Shown here one piece after another: positions 8,854 through 16,747 of a stretch of 64,000 bases of DNA. Made by a program: the position numbers and the translations under genes. The stretch covers positions 5,869,001 through 5,933,000 of the forward strand of contig NZ_CP100470.1 of NCBI RefSeq assembly GCF_030323145.1, written 5' to 3'. How positions within the stretch are numbered: position 1 is the stretch's first letter; every line of letters begins with the position of its first letter. Source of the stretch: Mesorhizobium sp. C432A (GTDB lineage Bacteria; Pseudomonadota; Alphaproteobacteria; Rhizobiales; Rhizobiaceae). Below the pieces are notes generated by a model. It made no database searches. It was not told where the DNA came from and worked only from the letters and a program-made list of their open reading frames with translations.

Positions 8854-10113
8854 CTACTGCAATTTCGCCTGCAGCGCGTTGACGTCGTCGGTTGTCATTT
8901 CACCGTCGGTCGTCACCTTGCCGTCGACGATCTTCCACAACCGGAACGGGCCGGTGATGTCGCCATATTTGTCGAAGCTGACCGGACCGATGACGCCTTC
9001 ATAGCGGATCGGCTTGCCATCCTTGATCAGGCCGAGCGCCTTGGCGAATTCGTCCTTGCCTGCAAAGATCGGTGTGCCGGCCGGATCGACCGCCTTGTAC
9101 ATGGCATCCTTGATCTTGGCTGGATCCTCGGAGCCGGCAATGGCAATGGCGAGGCCGACAATGGCGCCGGCATCATAGGAACGGTCGGCTGCCGGGTTCG
9201 ACGGCTCGATACCCGAAAACTCCTTGTAGTTTTTCAGGAAGTAGTCGGTGGAGGCCGTCGGGCTGGTGCCGGAAGAGGTGCCATAGGCATCCTTGAGATA
9301 GTCGGCGCCGACGGATTCGATGAAGTCCGGGCTGTTCATCCCGTCATTGAGCAGGAATTTCTGCACGCCGCCCTGCGATATCCAGGTGCGGGCGACCGTT
9401 GCGCCGTCGACCGGCGTGCTGACGAGGTAGAGTCCGTCCGGCTCGCCTCCCATCGCCGCCGTCACTTCCGAAGCATAGCTCGACTGCTTTTCATTATAGG
9501 GCGTGTCGGAGACGATGGTGCCGCCGAGCGCTTTGTAGGCGCGCGAGAATTCGGCCACCATGTTGACGCCGAAGTCGTTGTTGACATGGATGATCGACAG
9601 TTTCTTGAAGCCCTTGTCGATGGCGTATTTGGCGGCGGCCACGCCTTGCAGCGCATCCGACGTGATGGTGCGGAAGAAGATGCCGTTGGTCTTGCCGTCG
9701 CGGCCAAGGGCGGTCAGCGTAGGCGAGGACGAAGCCGGCGACACCTGCACGATCTTGGCCGGCCCGGTGACCGAGGTCAAAATCGGGATCGACACGGAGG
9801 AGATGATGCCGCCGATGATCACCGGCACCTTCTTGACCTGTACCAGCTGGGTCGCGGCATCGACCGCGATATTGCCCTGGCTCTGGCTGTCGCGCGTGTC
9901 GGTTGCGAGATCGCAGCCGCGTACGCCACCGGCTTCATTGATGTCGCGGAAGGCCATTTCGACGGACTTCGCGCCGGCCTGGCCGTATTCGCCGGCCGGA
10001 CCGGTGAGCTCCATGACCAGGCCGACGGTGATCTTGCAGTCCGCTGCGTGTGCGGCGCCGGCCATCGTCACGAGAGCCAGTGCTGTGGTGATTTGAAGTA
10101 TCGTCTTCTTCAT
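8854..10113 (-). CDS. Branched-chain-amino-acid-type ABC transporter substrate-binding protein (LivJ/LivK-like)
   Basis: Periplasmic ligand-binding protein of the HAAT class, 419 residues. A signal peptide ends near GAAHAA, followed by CKITVGLVMELTGPAGEYGQ and the type 1 periplasmic-binding fold with FRDINEAGGVRG. GGGGAAC lies before the ATG. It is the last gene of a minus-strand operon starting at the GntR regulator. The matching ATPases and permeases are in the divergent plus-strand operon (13316-16747), so the transporter is split between the two arms. Ligand unknown; the class takes amino acids, amides, urea and aromatic acids. Confidence 0.9.
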   Translation of the reverse strand: MKKTILQITTALALVTMAGAAHAADCKITVGLVMELTGPAGEYGQAGAKSVEMAFRDINEAGGVRGCDLATDTRDSQSQGNIAVDAATQLVQVKKVPVIIGGIISSVSIPILTSVTGPAKIVQVSPASSSPTLTALGRDGKTNGIFFRTITSDALQGVAAAKYAIDKGFKKLSIIHVNNDFGVNMVAEFSRAYKALGGTIVSDTPYNEKQSSYASEVTAAMGGEPDGLYLVSTPVDGATVARTWISQGGVQKFLLNDGMNSPDFIESVGADYLKDAYGTSSGTSPTASTDYFLKNYKEFSGIEPSNPAADRSYDAGAIVGLAIAIAGSEDPAKIKDAMYKAVDPAGTPIFAGKDEFAKALGLIKDGKPIRYEGVIGPVSFDKYGDITGPFRLWKIVDGKVTTDGEMTTDDVNALQAKLQ

Positions 10114-10148
10114 TGCCGTTCCCCTTTTCTTGTTTGAACTTTGCCTGT

Positions 10149-10577
10149 TCAGCCTTCCGGCGCGTGCAGCCAGGTCTCATGCAGATGCCGCCATTCGACG
10201 CCGTTTGGTGCCGATGAACTGGTGGTGAAGACCGCACTGGACTGCCGGCGGCTATGCTTGCCGGCGCGCAGTTGCGCCTCGACGTAGAAGACGACGATCG
10301 TGTCCGCGTCCTGCCAACCCGGCCTGATGTCCTCGATCGATATGGCAAAACCGTCGTCGCAAGTGGCGCGGCTTGTCCGGACATGATCTACGACCGCGTC
10401 GCGATCGAGGATCTGGCCATTCGGCGCGACCATGGTGAGGCCTTCGCCCATGACGGCATCGAAGCGGCCGAACTCCACAGCGTCGGCTCGCGCGGCGACA
10501 AACCAGTCGACGAAGAAGCGATGCAGGTCGATGATTTCAGCGCTGGCACGCGAAAAAAGGGAAGGCTCTCCGCTCAT
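10149..10577 (-). CDS. Small SnoaL/NTF2-like (DUF4440-type) protein
   Basis: A 142-residue protein with the pattern of a cone-shaped NTF2-like fold: an N-terminal helix (FFVDWFVAARADAVEFGRFD), MVAPNGQILDRDAVVDHVR, then strands including DADTIVVFYVEAQ and a C-terminal WRHLHETWL. Such proteins are small-ligand binders, isomerases or accessory subunits; no catalytic residues can be assigned. The ATG overlaps the stop of the aldo/keto reductase gene, so the two are co-translated. Family assignment is from the pattern only. Confidence 0.7.
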   Translation of the reverse strand: MSGEPSLFSRASAEIIDLHRFFVDWFVAARADAVEFGRFDAVMGEGLTMVAPNGQILDRDAVVDHVRTSRATCDDGFAISIEDIRPGWQDADTIVVFYVEAQLRAGKHSRRQSSAVFTTSSSAPNGVEWRHLHETWLHAPEG

Positions 10578-11629
10578 TTCTTCCCCGCATTGAGGTTGTA
10601 ATGCATGATCGAGCCGTGGCGGCCATGACGGTCGCGCTCCAGCGCGTAGACATCGCCCGCGAGGCCGGTGCCTTGTGCGATGGCGGCAGCAATCCGCGCG
10701 CGATCGTCGGCGTCGAGCGCGACGTCCATGATTTTCGTATTGGCCAGCGCATGTGCCTGGTTGCGCGCACCCACAATGACGGCCGCGACCTGCGGCTGCT
10801 CGAGCACCCATGCCGAGGCGATGGTGGCGATGTCGACGCCGTGGCGATCGCCGACCGCTTTCAGCGCCTTGAGCAGAGACTGGAACAGCTCCCAGCCGCC
10901 GAAGTCGTCGATGATCAGCTTGTATTTGACCAGCGAGCGGTTTTCGAGCGGCGTGGAGGGCTCGGCCACGCCAAGCCATTTGTCGCTGAGGAAGCCGCCC
11001 GCCACCGAGCCGTAGCAGAGGAAGCGGACACCGTTCTTAGCGGCAAGGCCCGCAAGGCTGTTTGCCGGCCGCTGGTCGAGCACTGAATATTGCAGTTGCT
11101 GGCTGACCAGCGGGATGCCCGAGGAGAGGATTTCGGCTAGCCTCGGCGTATCGAAATTGGTGGTGCCGAGATTGCGCACCTTGCCTTCCAGCCGAAGCTC
11201 GTCGAGCCAACCCATCGCCTCGACGTAACGAGGCTGGTCATAATCCCACCAGTGAAACTGCACGAGATCGATCCGCTCCGTCTTCAGCCTGCGAAGCGAC
11301 TGATCGACGATGCCCCTGATGTAGTCGCGGCTGATGCTTGCCAGTCGTTCGAGGTCCGGCACCAGCTTGGTGTGCACCTTCATCCTGGCCGCGACATCGA
11401 GACCGCGATCGCGCGCCAGCCGCAGGCGCGCGGCGCCGATCAGTTCCTCGACGCCGGTGTAGATGTCGGCGCAGTCATAGGTCCAGATGCCGGCATCGAA
11501 AGTGGCGATGAGGTCGGTCACCGCCTGGCTGCGGTCGACGGCGCCATGGCCACCGGCGAGCTGCCAGCCGCCGCGGATGACGCGCGAGATCGTATAGCCG
11601 GGGCTGAGTTCGATGGTCCTGGCGCTCAT
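10574..11629 (-). CDS. Aldo/keto reductase
   Basis: NAD(P)H-dependent carbonyl reductase or dehydrogenase with a TIM barrel, 351 residues. The catalytic tetrad is visible as Asp52 and Tyr57 (YDCADIYTG), Lys88 (HTKLV) and His126 (FHWW). The start ATG 11629 overlaps the stop of the TIGR04076-like gene, and the longer upstream reading would overlap that gene. The barrel is followed by a short unusual tail rich in Arg and His. It is coupled at both ends to small genes of unknown function. Substrate not known. Confidence 0.85.
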   Translation of the reverse strand: MSARTIELSPGYTISRVIRGGWQLAGGHGAVDRSQAVTDLIATFDAGIWTYDCADIYTGVEELIGAARLRLARDRGLDVAARMKVHTKLVPDLERLASISRDYIRGIVDQSLRRLKTERIDLVQFHWWDYDQPRYVEAMGWLDELRLEGKVRNLGTTNFDTPRLAEILSSGIPLVSQQLQYSVLDQRPANSLAGLAAKNGVRFLCYGSVAGGFLSDKWLGVAEPSTPLENRSLVKYKLIIDDFGGWELFQSLLKALKAVGDRHGVDIATIASAWVLEQPQVAAVIVGARNQAHALANTKIMDVALDADDRARIAAAIAQGTGLAGDVYALERDRHGRHGSIMHYNLNAGKK

Positions 11630-11979
11630 CTTTTGTCGGTCTCCTTCGGCAGCGGCACGGCCGTGGTTTCGGCATGGCTGAACCGCCGCTTGGCAAGCCT
11701 GACAATGCGGAGCCGGCTGGCGCAATTGGGATCGGGACAGGCGACCTCGGCATCCGAGGTCATCCAGTCATTTGCATGCGTCGGGCGCTGCTTTGCCGCC
11801 AGGAGCGGCAACACGGCGGAGATCGAATAAATCGAAAAACCCTGCCCCGCCGGCAGCGACAGCATTTCGCCCTTGAGTTCGAAATAGTCGCCGGCCCTGG
11901 CGCCGCAATAGACCGGCTTGCCCTCGGGGATGACCGCTTCGACGCGCAGATCGAAGAGTTCGAAACTGTCGTCGGCCAT
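11626..11979 (-). CDS. TIGR04076-like small protein
   Basis: A 117-residue protein resembling the TIGR04076 family: an N-terminal EAVIPEGKPVYCGARAGDYFELKGE segment (split here), then a helix with LLAAKQRP, then ACPDPNCASRLRIVRL with two cysteines that could bind metal. Function is unknown. The end overlaps the aldo/keto reductase start and the start abuts the DUF3830-like gene by one base. The tail beyond the CPDP motif is longer than I expect for the family and rich in Arg and Lys. Confidence 0.6.
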   Translation of the reverse strand: MADDSFELFDLRVEAVIPEGKPVYCGARAGDYFELKGEMLSLPAGQGFSIYSISAVLPLLAAKQRPTHANDWMTSDAEVACPDPNCASRLRIVRLAKRRFSHAETTAVPLPKETDKR

Positions 11980-12468
11980 TCAGGCCTCCACCAGGCTGAA
12001 GGTGATGTCACAGGCGCCGTTGCGGCGGATGACGCCGCAGGCGGCGGCAAACTGATCGCGCTCTCCGGCAAGCACGTGCGCGACCACGCTGCCGGCCAGC
12101 CAGCCGATCGGGAACAGCAGCCGCGCCCCCTGCCCGTAGTACAGGCCGATATCGAAGATGGCATTGGGATTGCCGCCCCACACGCGTGGCGGCACATAGG
12201 ACAGCACGATATCGCCGGGCTGCGGCGTCAGCGTTGCATTCTCCGGTGGCAAAGGCTGGGCATAGGCCTGGCCGTGGAGATCGGCTGACGGAACCGGGCA
12301 CGAGATTTCCGGTCCTGTCCACATCGCATGGATGCCTGGGATGATGCGTGGCTGCGCCAGATACGCCAGCAGGAAGGCGGCATTCTCCGGCGCCTTTTCG
12401 GGCAATAGCAGCGCCGTCACGGAAAGCTTCGAGCGTGGTTCTGTGATGCCGATGGCGGGCTTGGTCAT
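11980..12468 (-). CDS. DUF3830-like (cyclophilin-like fold) protein
   Basis: A 162-residue protein with the DUF3830 style: AYLAQPRIIPGIHAMWTGPE, QPGDIVLSY, FDIGLYYGQGARLLFP and a C-terminal CDITFSLVEA. Members have a cyclophilin-like barrel and no established activity. The gene lies directly after the GntR regulator (one base gap) and immediately before the TIGR04076-like gene, in an operon with a solute-binding protein and an oxidoreductase. A role in processing the imported compound is inference from position. Confidence 0.6.
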   Translation of the reverse strand: MTKPAIGITEPRSKLSVTALLLPEKAPENAAFLLAYLAQPRIIPGIHAMWTGPEISCPVPSADLHGQAYAQPLPPENATLTPQPGDIVLSYVPPRVWGGNPNAIFDIGLYYGQGARLLFPIGWLAGSVVAHVLAGERDQFAAACGVIRRNGACDITFSLVEA

Positions 12469-12469
12469 G

Positions 12470-13201
12470 TCAGCCCTTCGCCGATTGAAGTTTGTCGCGC
12501 AGGAAGGCGAAGGGGCGGCTGATGTCGGCTACCAGCGCCTCGCGCGCCGCTTGCGCATCCTGTTTGGCAAGTGCCGCGACAATTCGACGATGATAGTGGG
12601 CGGTATCAACCTCGCCTGCCTCGGAGAAGGCATAGATGGCGACGCGGATGCAGGGTCCCGATTGAAGCCAGAGGCTTTCGATCATCGGGATCAGCACAGC
12701 CGAGCCGCAGCAGCGGTAGATCTCAAAATGGAAGCTCTGGTTGAGCGTCGCTTCGCGATCGATATCCTTCTTGTGCTTCAGGGCCCGCATCTCGTCCCAC
12801 TCGCCCAGCATGGCTTCGATCGATGCGATCTGGCGCGGGCTCATGCGCCTGGCGGCAAGCGCGATCGCTTCGCCTTCGATGAGTGAGCGGGCACGCAGGA
12901 GGTCGTCGATGCGCTCCAGCGTGATCGGCGGCACGCGCACGGAACGGTTGGGCAGCGCCTCCAGCGCCTTTTCCGTGATCAGCCGGCCGAGCGCTTCGCG
13001 TACCGGCATGGTCGAGGTGACCAGCGCATCGGCAAGACCGCGGATGGTCAGCACCTGGTTCGGCTCGAAAAGGCCACCGATCAGAGCACGGCGCAGCTCG
13101 GAATAGACGCGATCCTGCACGGTCTCGCGGCCGACCGGCGTAAGCTGGGCTGCGATCGTCTCGTTGTTCTTTTCGATGGCAGCCTTCTGCATTACCGGCA
13201 T
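12470..13201 (-). CDS. GntR-family transcriptional regulator with FCD domain
   Basis: Regulator of 243 residues. The winged HTH comprises VYSELRRALIGGLFEPNQVL, RGLADALVTSTMPVREAL and NRSVRVPPI. The C-terminal FCD effector domain contains the metal/ligand histidines in FHFEIYRCCG and HYHRRIVAAL. FCD regulators commonly sense carboxylic acids. The gene is first in the minus-strand operon and divergent from the ABC transporter operon, so it probably controls both from the intervening 114 bp. AAAAAGGGGCA precedes the ATG. Confidence 0.9.
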   Translation of the reverse strand: MPVMQKAAIEKNNETIAAQLTPVGRETVQDRVYSELRRALIGGLFEPNQVLTIRGLADALVTSTMPVREALGRLITEKALEALPNRSVRVPPITLERIDDLLRARSLIEGEAIALAARRMSPRQIASIEAMLGEWDEMRALKHKKDIDREATLNQSFHFEIYRCCGSAVLIPMIESLWLQSGPCIRVAIYAFSEAGEVDTAHYHRRIVAALAKQDAQAAREALVADISRPFAFLRDKLQSAKG

Positions 13202-13243
13202 TGCCCCTTTTTCGGCTTGCGAACGAAATTAAAGCCGAATAGC

Positions 13244-13267
13244 GTGATCAAAGCAAGTGTGATCACA
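13244..13267. promoter_or_regulatory. Candidate GntR operator in divergent promoter
   Basis: The 114-bp intergenic region contains the perfect 10-bp palindrome TGTGATCACA (13258-13267) and, one and a half helical turns upstream, a second copy of its core GTGATCA (13244-13250). FCD-type GntR proteins typically bind short palindromes of the NyGTxxACNr kind. Assignment to the adjacent regulator is inference. Confidence 0.5.
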
Positions 13268-13315
13268 AATCAACAATCAGGAGGCGACAACGATCGTCTT
13301 CGGCCAGAGGGTTTG

Positions 13316-14116
13316 ATGAGCGATGCAGCGCAGCGCCAAGGGCAGGAGACCCGTCCGCCGGTTCTGACGGCACGAAACGTCATCAGGCGTTTTGGCGGCC
13401 TTGTCGCCGTCGACAATGTCTCGTTTGATGTCAAAGCGGGCGAAATCCTCGGCCTGATCGGACCCAATGGCGCCGGCAAGACTACCATGTTCGACCTGCT
13501 CGCCGGCAGCATATTGCCGACCAGCGGCGATATCCTGCTCAGTGGCACGCGCGTCTCCGGCGAAGCCGCTCATCTGCGTATCGGCCGTGGTCTTGGCCGC
13601 ACCTTCCAGATCCCGCGCCCCCTGCCCAATCTGACGCTGATCGAAAACATCATGCTGGCGGCGCAGGGCCAAGCCGGCGAAAAATTGCTCGCCAACTTCG
13701 TCACGCCGTGGCGAGTGGCGGCACAGGAAAGAGCAGCCAGGGCAAAGGCACTCGAGCTGCTGGAGCTCGTCTCGCTCGCTCGGCTGGCGCACGAACCGGC
13801 GCGCGTGCTTTCCGGCGGTCAACGCAAGCTGCTCGAACTCGCCCGCGTCATGATGGCCGATCCGGCGATCATCCTGCTCGACGAACCGGCCGCCGGCGTC
13901 AACGCGACGCTGCTCGAGATCATCATCGACCGCATCCGCGACATCAACGCGCACGGCATCACCTTTCTGCTGATCGAGCACAATATCGACATGGTGACGC
14001 GGCTCTGCCACCGCGTGCTGGTCATGGCGAGCGGACAGTTGCTCAGCGAAGGCACTGCGGAAGAGGTCGCCCGCGACCCGCGCGTCATCGAGGCCTATCT
14101 CGGAGGCCCAGCATGA
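13316..14116 (+). CDS. HAAT-type ABC transporter ATP-binding protein (LivG-like)
   Basis: First ATPase of the importer, 266 residues. Walker A GPNGAGKT is at residues 49-56, the signature is LSGGQRKLLELAR and Walker B is IILLDEPAAGVN. The frame is open from 13217, but ATG 13316 follows an AGAGGG and gives a normal N-terminus; an upstream AGGAGG at 13280-13285 has no start codon at a suitable distance in this frame. The stop overlaps the LivF-like start. Confidence 0.92.
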   Translation: MSDAAQRQGQETRPPVLTARNVIRRFGGLVAVDNVSFDVKAGEILGLIGPNGAGKTTMFDLLAGSILPTSGDILLSGTRVSGEAAHLRIGRGLGRTFQIPRPLPNLTLIENIMLAAQGQAGEKLLANFVTPWRVAAQERAARAKALELLELVSLARLAHEPARVLSGGQRKLLELARVMMADPAIILLDEPAAGVNATLLEIIIDRIRDINAHGITFLLIEHNIDMVTRLCHRVLVMASGQLLSEGTAEEVARDPRVIEAYLGGPA

Positions 14117-14862
14117 ATGAGACGGTCCTCGACGTGCGCGATCTCGAAGCGGGCTACGAGCCTGGCGTGCCGATCGTGCGCGGCGCCTCGATCACCGTCG
14201 GCAAGGGCGAGATCGTCGTCGTGCTCGGTCCCAACGGCGCCGGCAAGTCGAGCTTCATCAAGGCGATCGCCGGCCTTGTCCCGATCACCGGCGGCACCGT
14301 ATTTCTGGACGGCAAGGACATCACCGCCGCTCCCGCACACACCATGGTTCGGCTCGGCCTGGCCTTCGTACCGCAGACGGAGAACATCTTCCCGCTGATG
14401 TCGGTCGAGGACAATCTGAAGGTCGCCTGCGGCATCCTCGAGCGACGCGAAATCCCTGCCCGCATCGAGGAAATGTATGCGGCCTTCCCCGACCTCGTCC
14501 GCCAGCGCCGCACCGCCGCCGGCAATCTGTCGGGCGGACAGCGGCAGATGCTTGCCGTCGCGCGCGCCCTGATCGTCCATCCCAAGGTGCTGGTACTCGA
14601 CGAACCGTCGGCCGGCCTGTCGCCGAAATTCGTATCGACGGTGTTCGAGATGCTGGCCGGCATCCGCAAGTCCGGCGTCACCATCCTGCTGGTCGAACAG
14701 AACGCCAAGGCAGCGCTTGCCATCGGCGACCGCGCCTATGTGCTGGTCGAAGGCAAGGACCGGCACGAGGGCGTTGCTTCCGAACTGTGGAACGATCCTG
14801 TCGTCGCCGAACTCTATCTCGGCCAACGCCCGTCCCCCGTCGGCAAGGGAGGCGCGGCATGA
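14113..14862 (+). CDS. HAAT-type ABC transporter ATP-binding protein (LivF-like)
   Basis: Second ATPase, 249 residues. Walker A GPNGAGKS is at residues 39-46, the signature is LSGGQRQMLAVAR and Walker B is VLVLDEPSAGLSP. A GGAGG lies before the ATG, which overlaps the LivG-like stop. Its own stop overlaps the permease start. The pair would form the ATPase heterodimer of the importer served by the binding protein at 8854-10113. Confidence 0.93.
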   Translation: MNETVLDVRDLEAGYEPGVPIVRGASITVGKGEIVVVLGPNGAGKSSFIKAIAGLVPITGGTVFLDGKDITAAPAHTMVRLGLAFVPQTENIFPLMSVEDNLKVACGILERREIPARIEEMYAAFPDLVRQRRTAAGNLSGGQRQMLAVARALIVHPKVLVLDEPSAGLSPKFVSTVFEMLAGIRKSGVTILLVEQNAKAALAIGDRAYVLVEGKDRHEGVASELWNDPVVAELYLGQRPSPVGKGGAA

Positions 14863-15767
14863 GCCTGCAATTTGTCGTCGATGGGCTGCTGACCGGCTCG
14901 ATGATCGGCCTTGGCGCCATCGGCGTGACGCTGACCTACTCGATCCTGCGCTTCTCGAACTTCGCCCATGGCGACTTCATGGCCTGGGGCACCTATGCGA
15001 CGCTCGCCGTCGTCAGCGCCATCGGCGCGATGTTCGGCAAGGTGGCGCCCATTGGTCCGCTGTCCTTCGGCTGGCCGCTGCTGGTTGCGCTGGTTGTCGG
15101 CATGGCTTTCACCGCCCTGCTGGCGTTGTTGCTCGACAAGGTGCTGTTTTCGCGACTGCGCTCGCAGGGGCGAGCCATCATCGTGGTGATGGCGAGCTTC
15201 GGCGCCTCGATGGCGCTGCGCAGCCTGCTCGAATTCACCTTCAGCTCACGCCCGACCTATTTCAGCCGGGCGATCCAGATCGCCATGCCGGTCGGCTTCG
15301 GCATCCGCATCACGCCCGATCAGATCGCGCTGCTGCTGCTGACCGCAGTGCTGGTGCTCGGCGTGCATCTGTTGATGACACGCACGCAGACCGGCCGCTC
15401 CATGCAGGCGCTGAGCCAAAATGCGGCCCTGGCCCGCATCGTCGGCATCGATGTTGCCTCCGTGGTGCGCGTCACCTGGATCATCGGCGGGGCGCTGGCC
15501 TGTGTCGCCGGCGTGATGATCGGCATTCTGGTGCAGATCCGTCCGTTCATGGGCTTCGACATGCTGCTGCCGATGTTCGCCGCCGCCATTCTCGGCGGCA
15601 TAGGCAGCATTCCAGGCGCCGTGCTCGGCGGCCTGATCATCGGCCTCGCCGAAGCCGGCGCAGTGCAGCTGATCGGCGCCGAATGGCGCGCCGCAATCTC
15701 CTTCATCATCCTGATGGCGGTGCTGTTCGTGCGGCCGATCGGCCTGTTTGGTGTGAGGGAACGCTGA
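14859..15767 (+). CDS. HAAT-type ABC transporter permease (LivH-like)
   Basis: Inner-membrane permease, 302 residues with about eight hydrophobic segments. The N-terminal LTYSILRFSNFAHGDFMAWG and the ATPase-contact region around AAAILGGIGSIPGAVLGGLI are typical of LivH. GGGAGG precedes the ATG. Junctions with both neighbours overlap by four bases or one base, so all transporter genes are coupled. Confidence 0.93.
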   Translation: MSLQFVVDGLLTGSMIGLGAIGVTLTYSILRFSNFAHGDFMAWGTYATLAVVSAIGAMFGKVAPIGPLSFGWPLLVALVVGMAFTALLALLLDKVLFSRLRSQGRAIIVVMASFGASMALRSLLEFTFSSRPTYFSRAIQIAMPVGFGIRITPDQIALLLLTAVLVLGVHLLMTRTQTGRSMQALSQNAALARIVGIDVASVVRVTWIIGGALACVAGVMIGILVQIRPFMGFDMLLPMFAAAILGGIGSIPGAVLGGLIIGLAEAGAVQLIGAEWRAAISFIILMAVLFVRPIGLFGVRER

Positions 15768-16747
15768 TGGACCTGCTCGGCTACGGCGCCTTCTTCCTGA
15801 CCACCGCGCTGATCTTTTCGCTGGTCACGCTGGGGCTCAATCTGCAGTGGGGGCTGACTGGCCTTTTCAATGTCGGCCTTGCCGGATTCGTCGCCATCGG
15901 CGCCTATACATCAGCGCTGCTGACGACCCCGGACGATGCCGCGCGCTTCGGCGGCTTCGGTCTGCCGATCCTGGCCGGCTGGGCGGGCGCCATGATCGTC
16001 GGCGGTATCGCCGCAGCACTTACCGGCATGGCCACGCTGCGTCTGCGATCAGACTACCTGGCGATCACCACCTTCGGCGTCGCCGTCGTCGTGCAGCTGG
16101 TCGCGCTCAACGCGCAGAAACTCACGGGCGGCCCGTTCGGCATCGGCTTCATTCCGCGTCCGTTCGGCAGCCTTGCCGAGACACCACTGCTGTTCAACCT
16201 GTCGAACCTTGCGGTCGTTTCGGCTGTGACGCTGATGGCCTATCTCGCTCTGGAGCACCTGTCACGCAGTCCGTGGGGCCGCGTGCTCAAGGCGCTGCGC
16301 GAGGACGGGCGAGCGGCGATTTCGCTAGGCAAGAGCGCGCGCTTCTACCGCGTCCAGGCCTTTGCCGTCGGCGGCGCCATCATGGCGCTGGCCGGCGCTT
16401 TGCAGGCGCATTTCACCGGCTTCATCGCGCCGGACAATTACCTGCCGATCCTGACCTTCCAGGTCTGGGTGATGCTGATCGTCGGCGGCTCGGGCAGCAA
16501 TGCCGGCGCCATTGCCGGCAGCATCCTGGTCTGGGCGATATGGGCGGGGTCGGGCACGCTGACCAGCGTGCTGTTTGCGCCCGAGCAGCAAGCACGCGCG
16601 GCCTCGCTGCAGATCGTCGCCATCGGCGTCATGCTGTGCGTCATCCTGCTGATCCGGCCGAACGGATTGTTCGGCGATCGGCCGCGCCGGCCGAAGCCCG
16701 GCAAACAGAAAAAGGCGGCGGCCAGCGAGAACGAGGCCGGACCATGA
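15767..16747 (+). CDS. HAAT-type ABC transporter permease (LivM-like)
   Basis: Second permease, 326 residues. It shows LNLQWGLTGLFNVGLAGFVA and TLRLRSDYLAITTFGVAVV, both typical of LivM, and a contact loop near GGSGSNAGAIAGSILVWAIW. The C-terminus is basic (RPRRPKPGKQKKA), a cytoplasmic tail. The ATG overlaps the LivH-like stop and the TGA overlaps the start of the FAD oxidoreductase. Confidence 0.93.
   Translation: MDLLGYGAFFLTTALIFSLVTLGLNLQWGLTGLFNVGLAGFVAIGAYTSALLTTPDDAARFGGFGLPILAGWAGAMIVGGIAAALTGMATLRLRSDYLAITTFGVAVVVQLVALNAQKLTGGPFGIGFIPRPFGSLAETPLLFNLSNLAVVSAVTLMAYLALEHLSRSPWGRVLKALREDGRAAISLGKSARFYRVQAFAVGGAIMALAGALQAHFTGFIAPDNYLPILTFQVWVMLIVGGSGSNAGAIAGSILVWAIWAGSGTLTSVLFAPEQQARAASLQIVAIGVMLCVILLIRPNGLFGDRPRRPKPGKQKKAAASENEAGP

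Noticed and set aside
8782..10137. 451-codon plus-strand open frame opposite the LivK-like gene
   Set aside because: It is the exact antisense of a clear binding-protein gene with a signal peptide and Shine-Dalgarno; its translation shows no family motif. Long antisense frames are common at this GC content.
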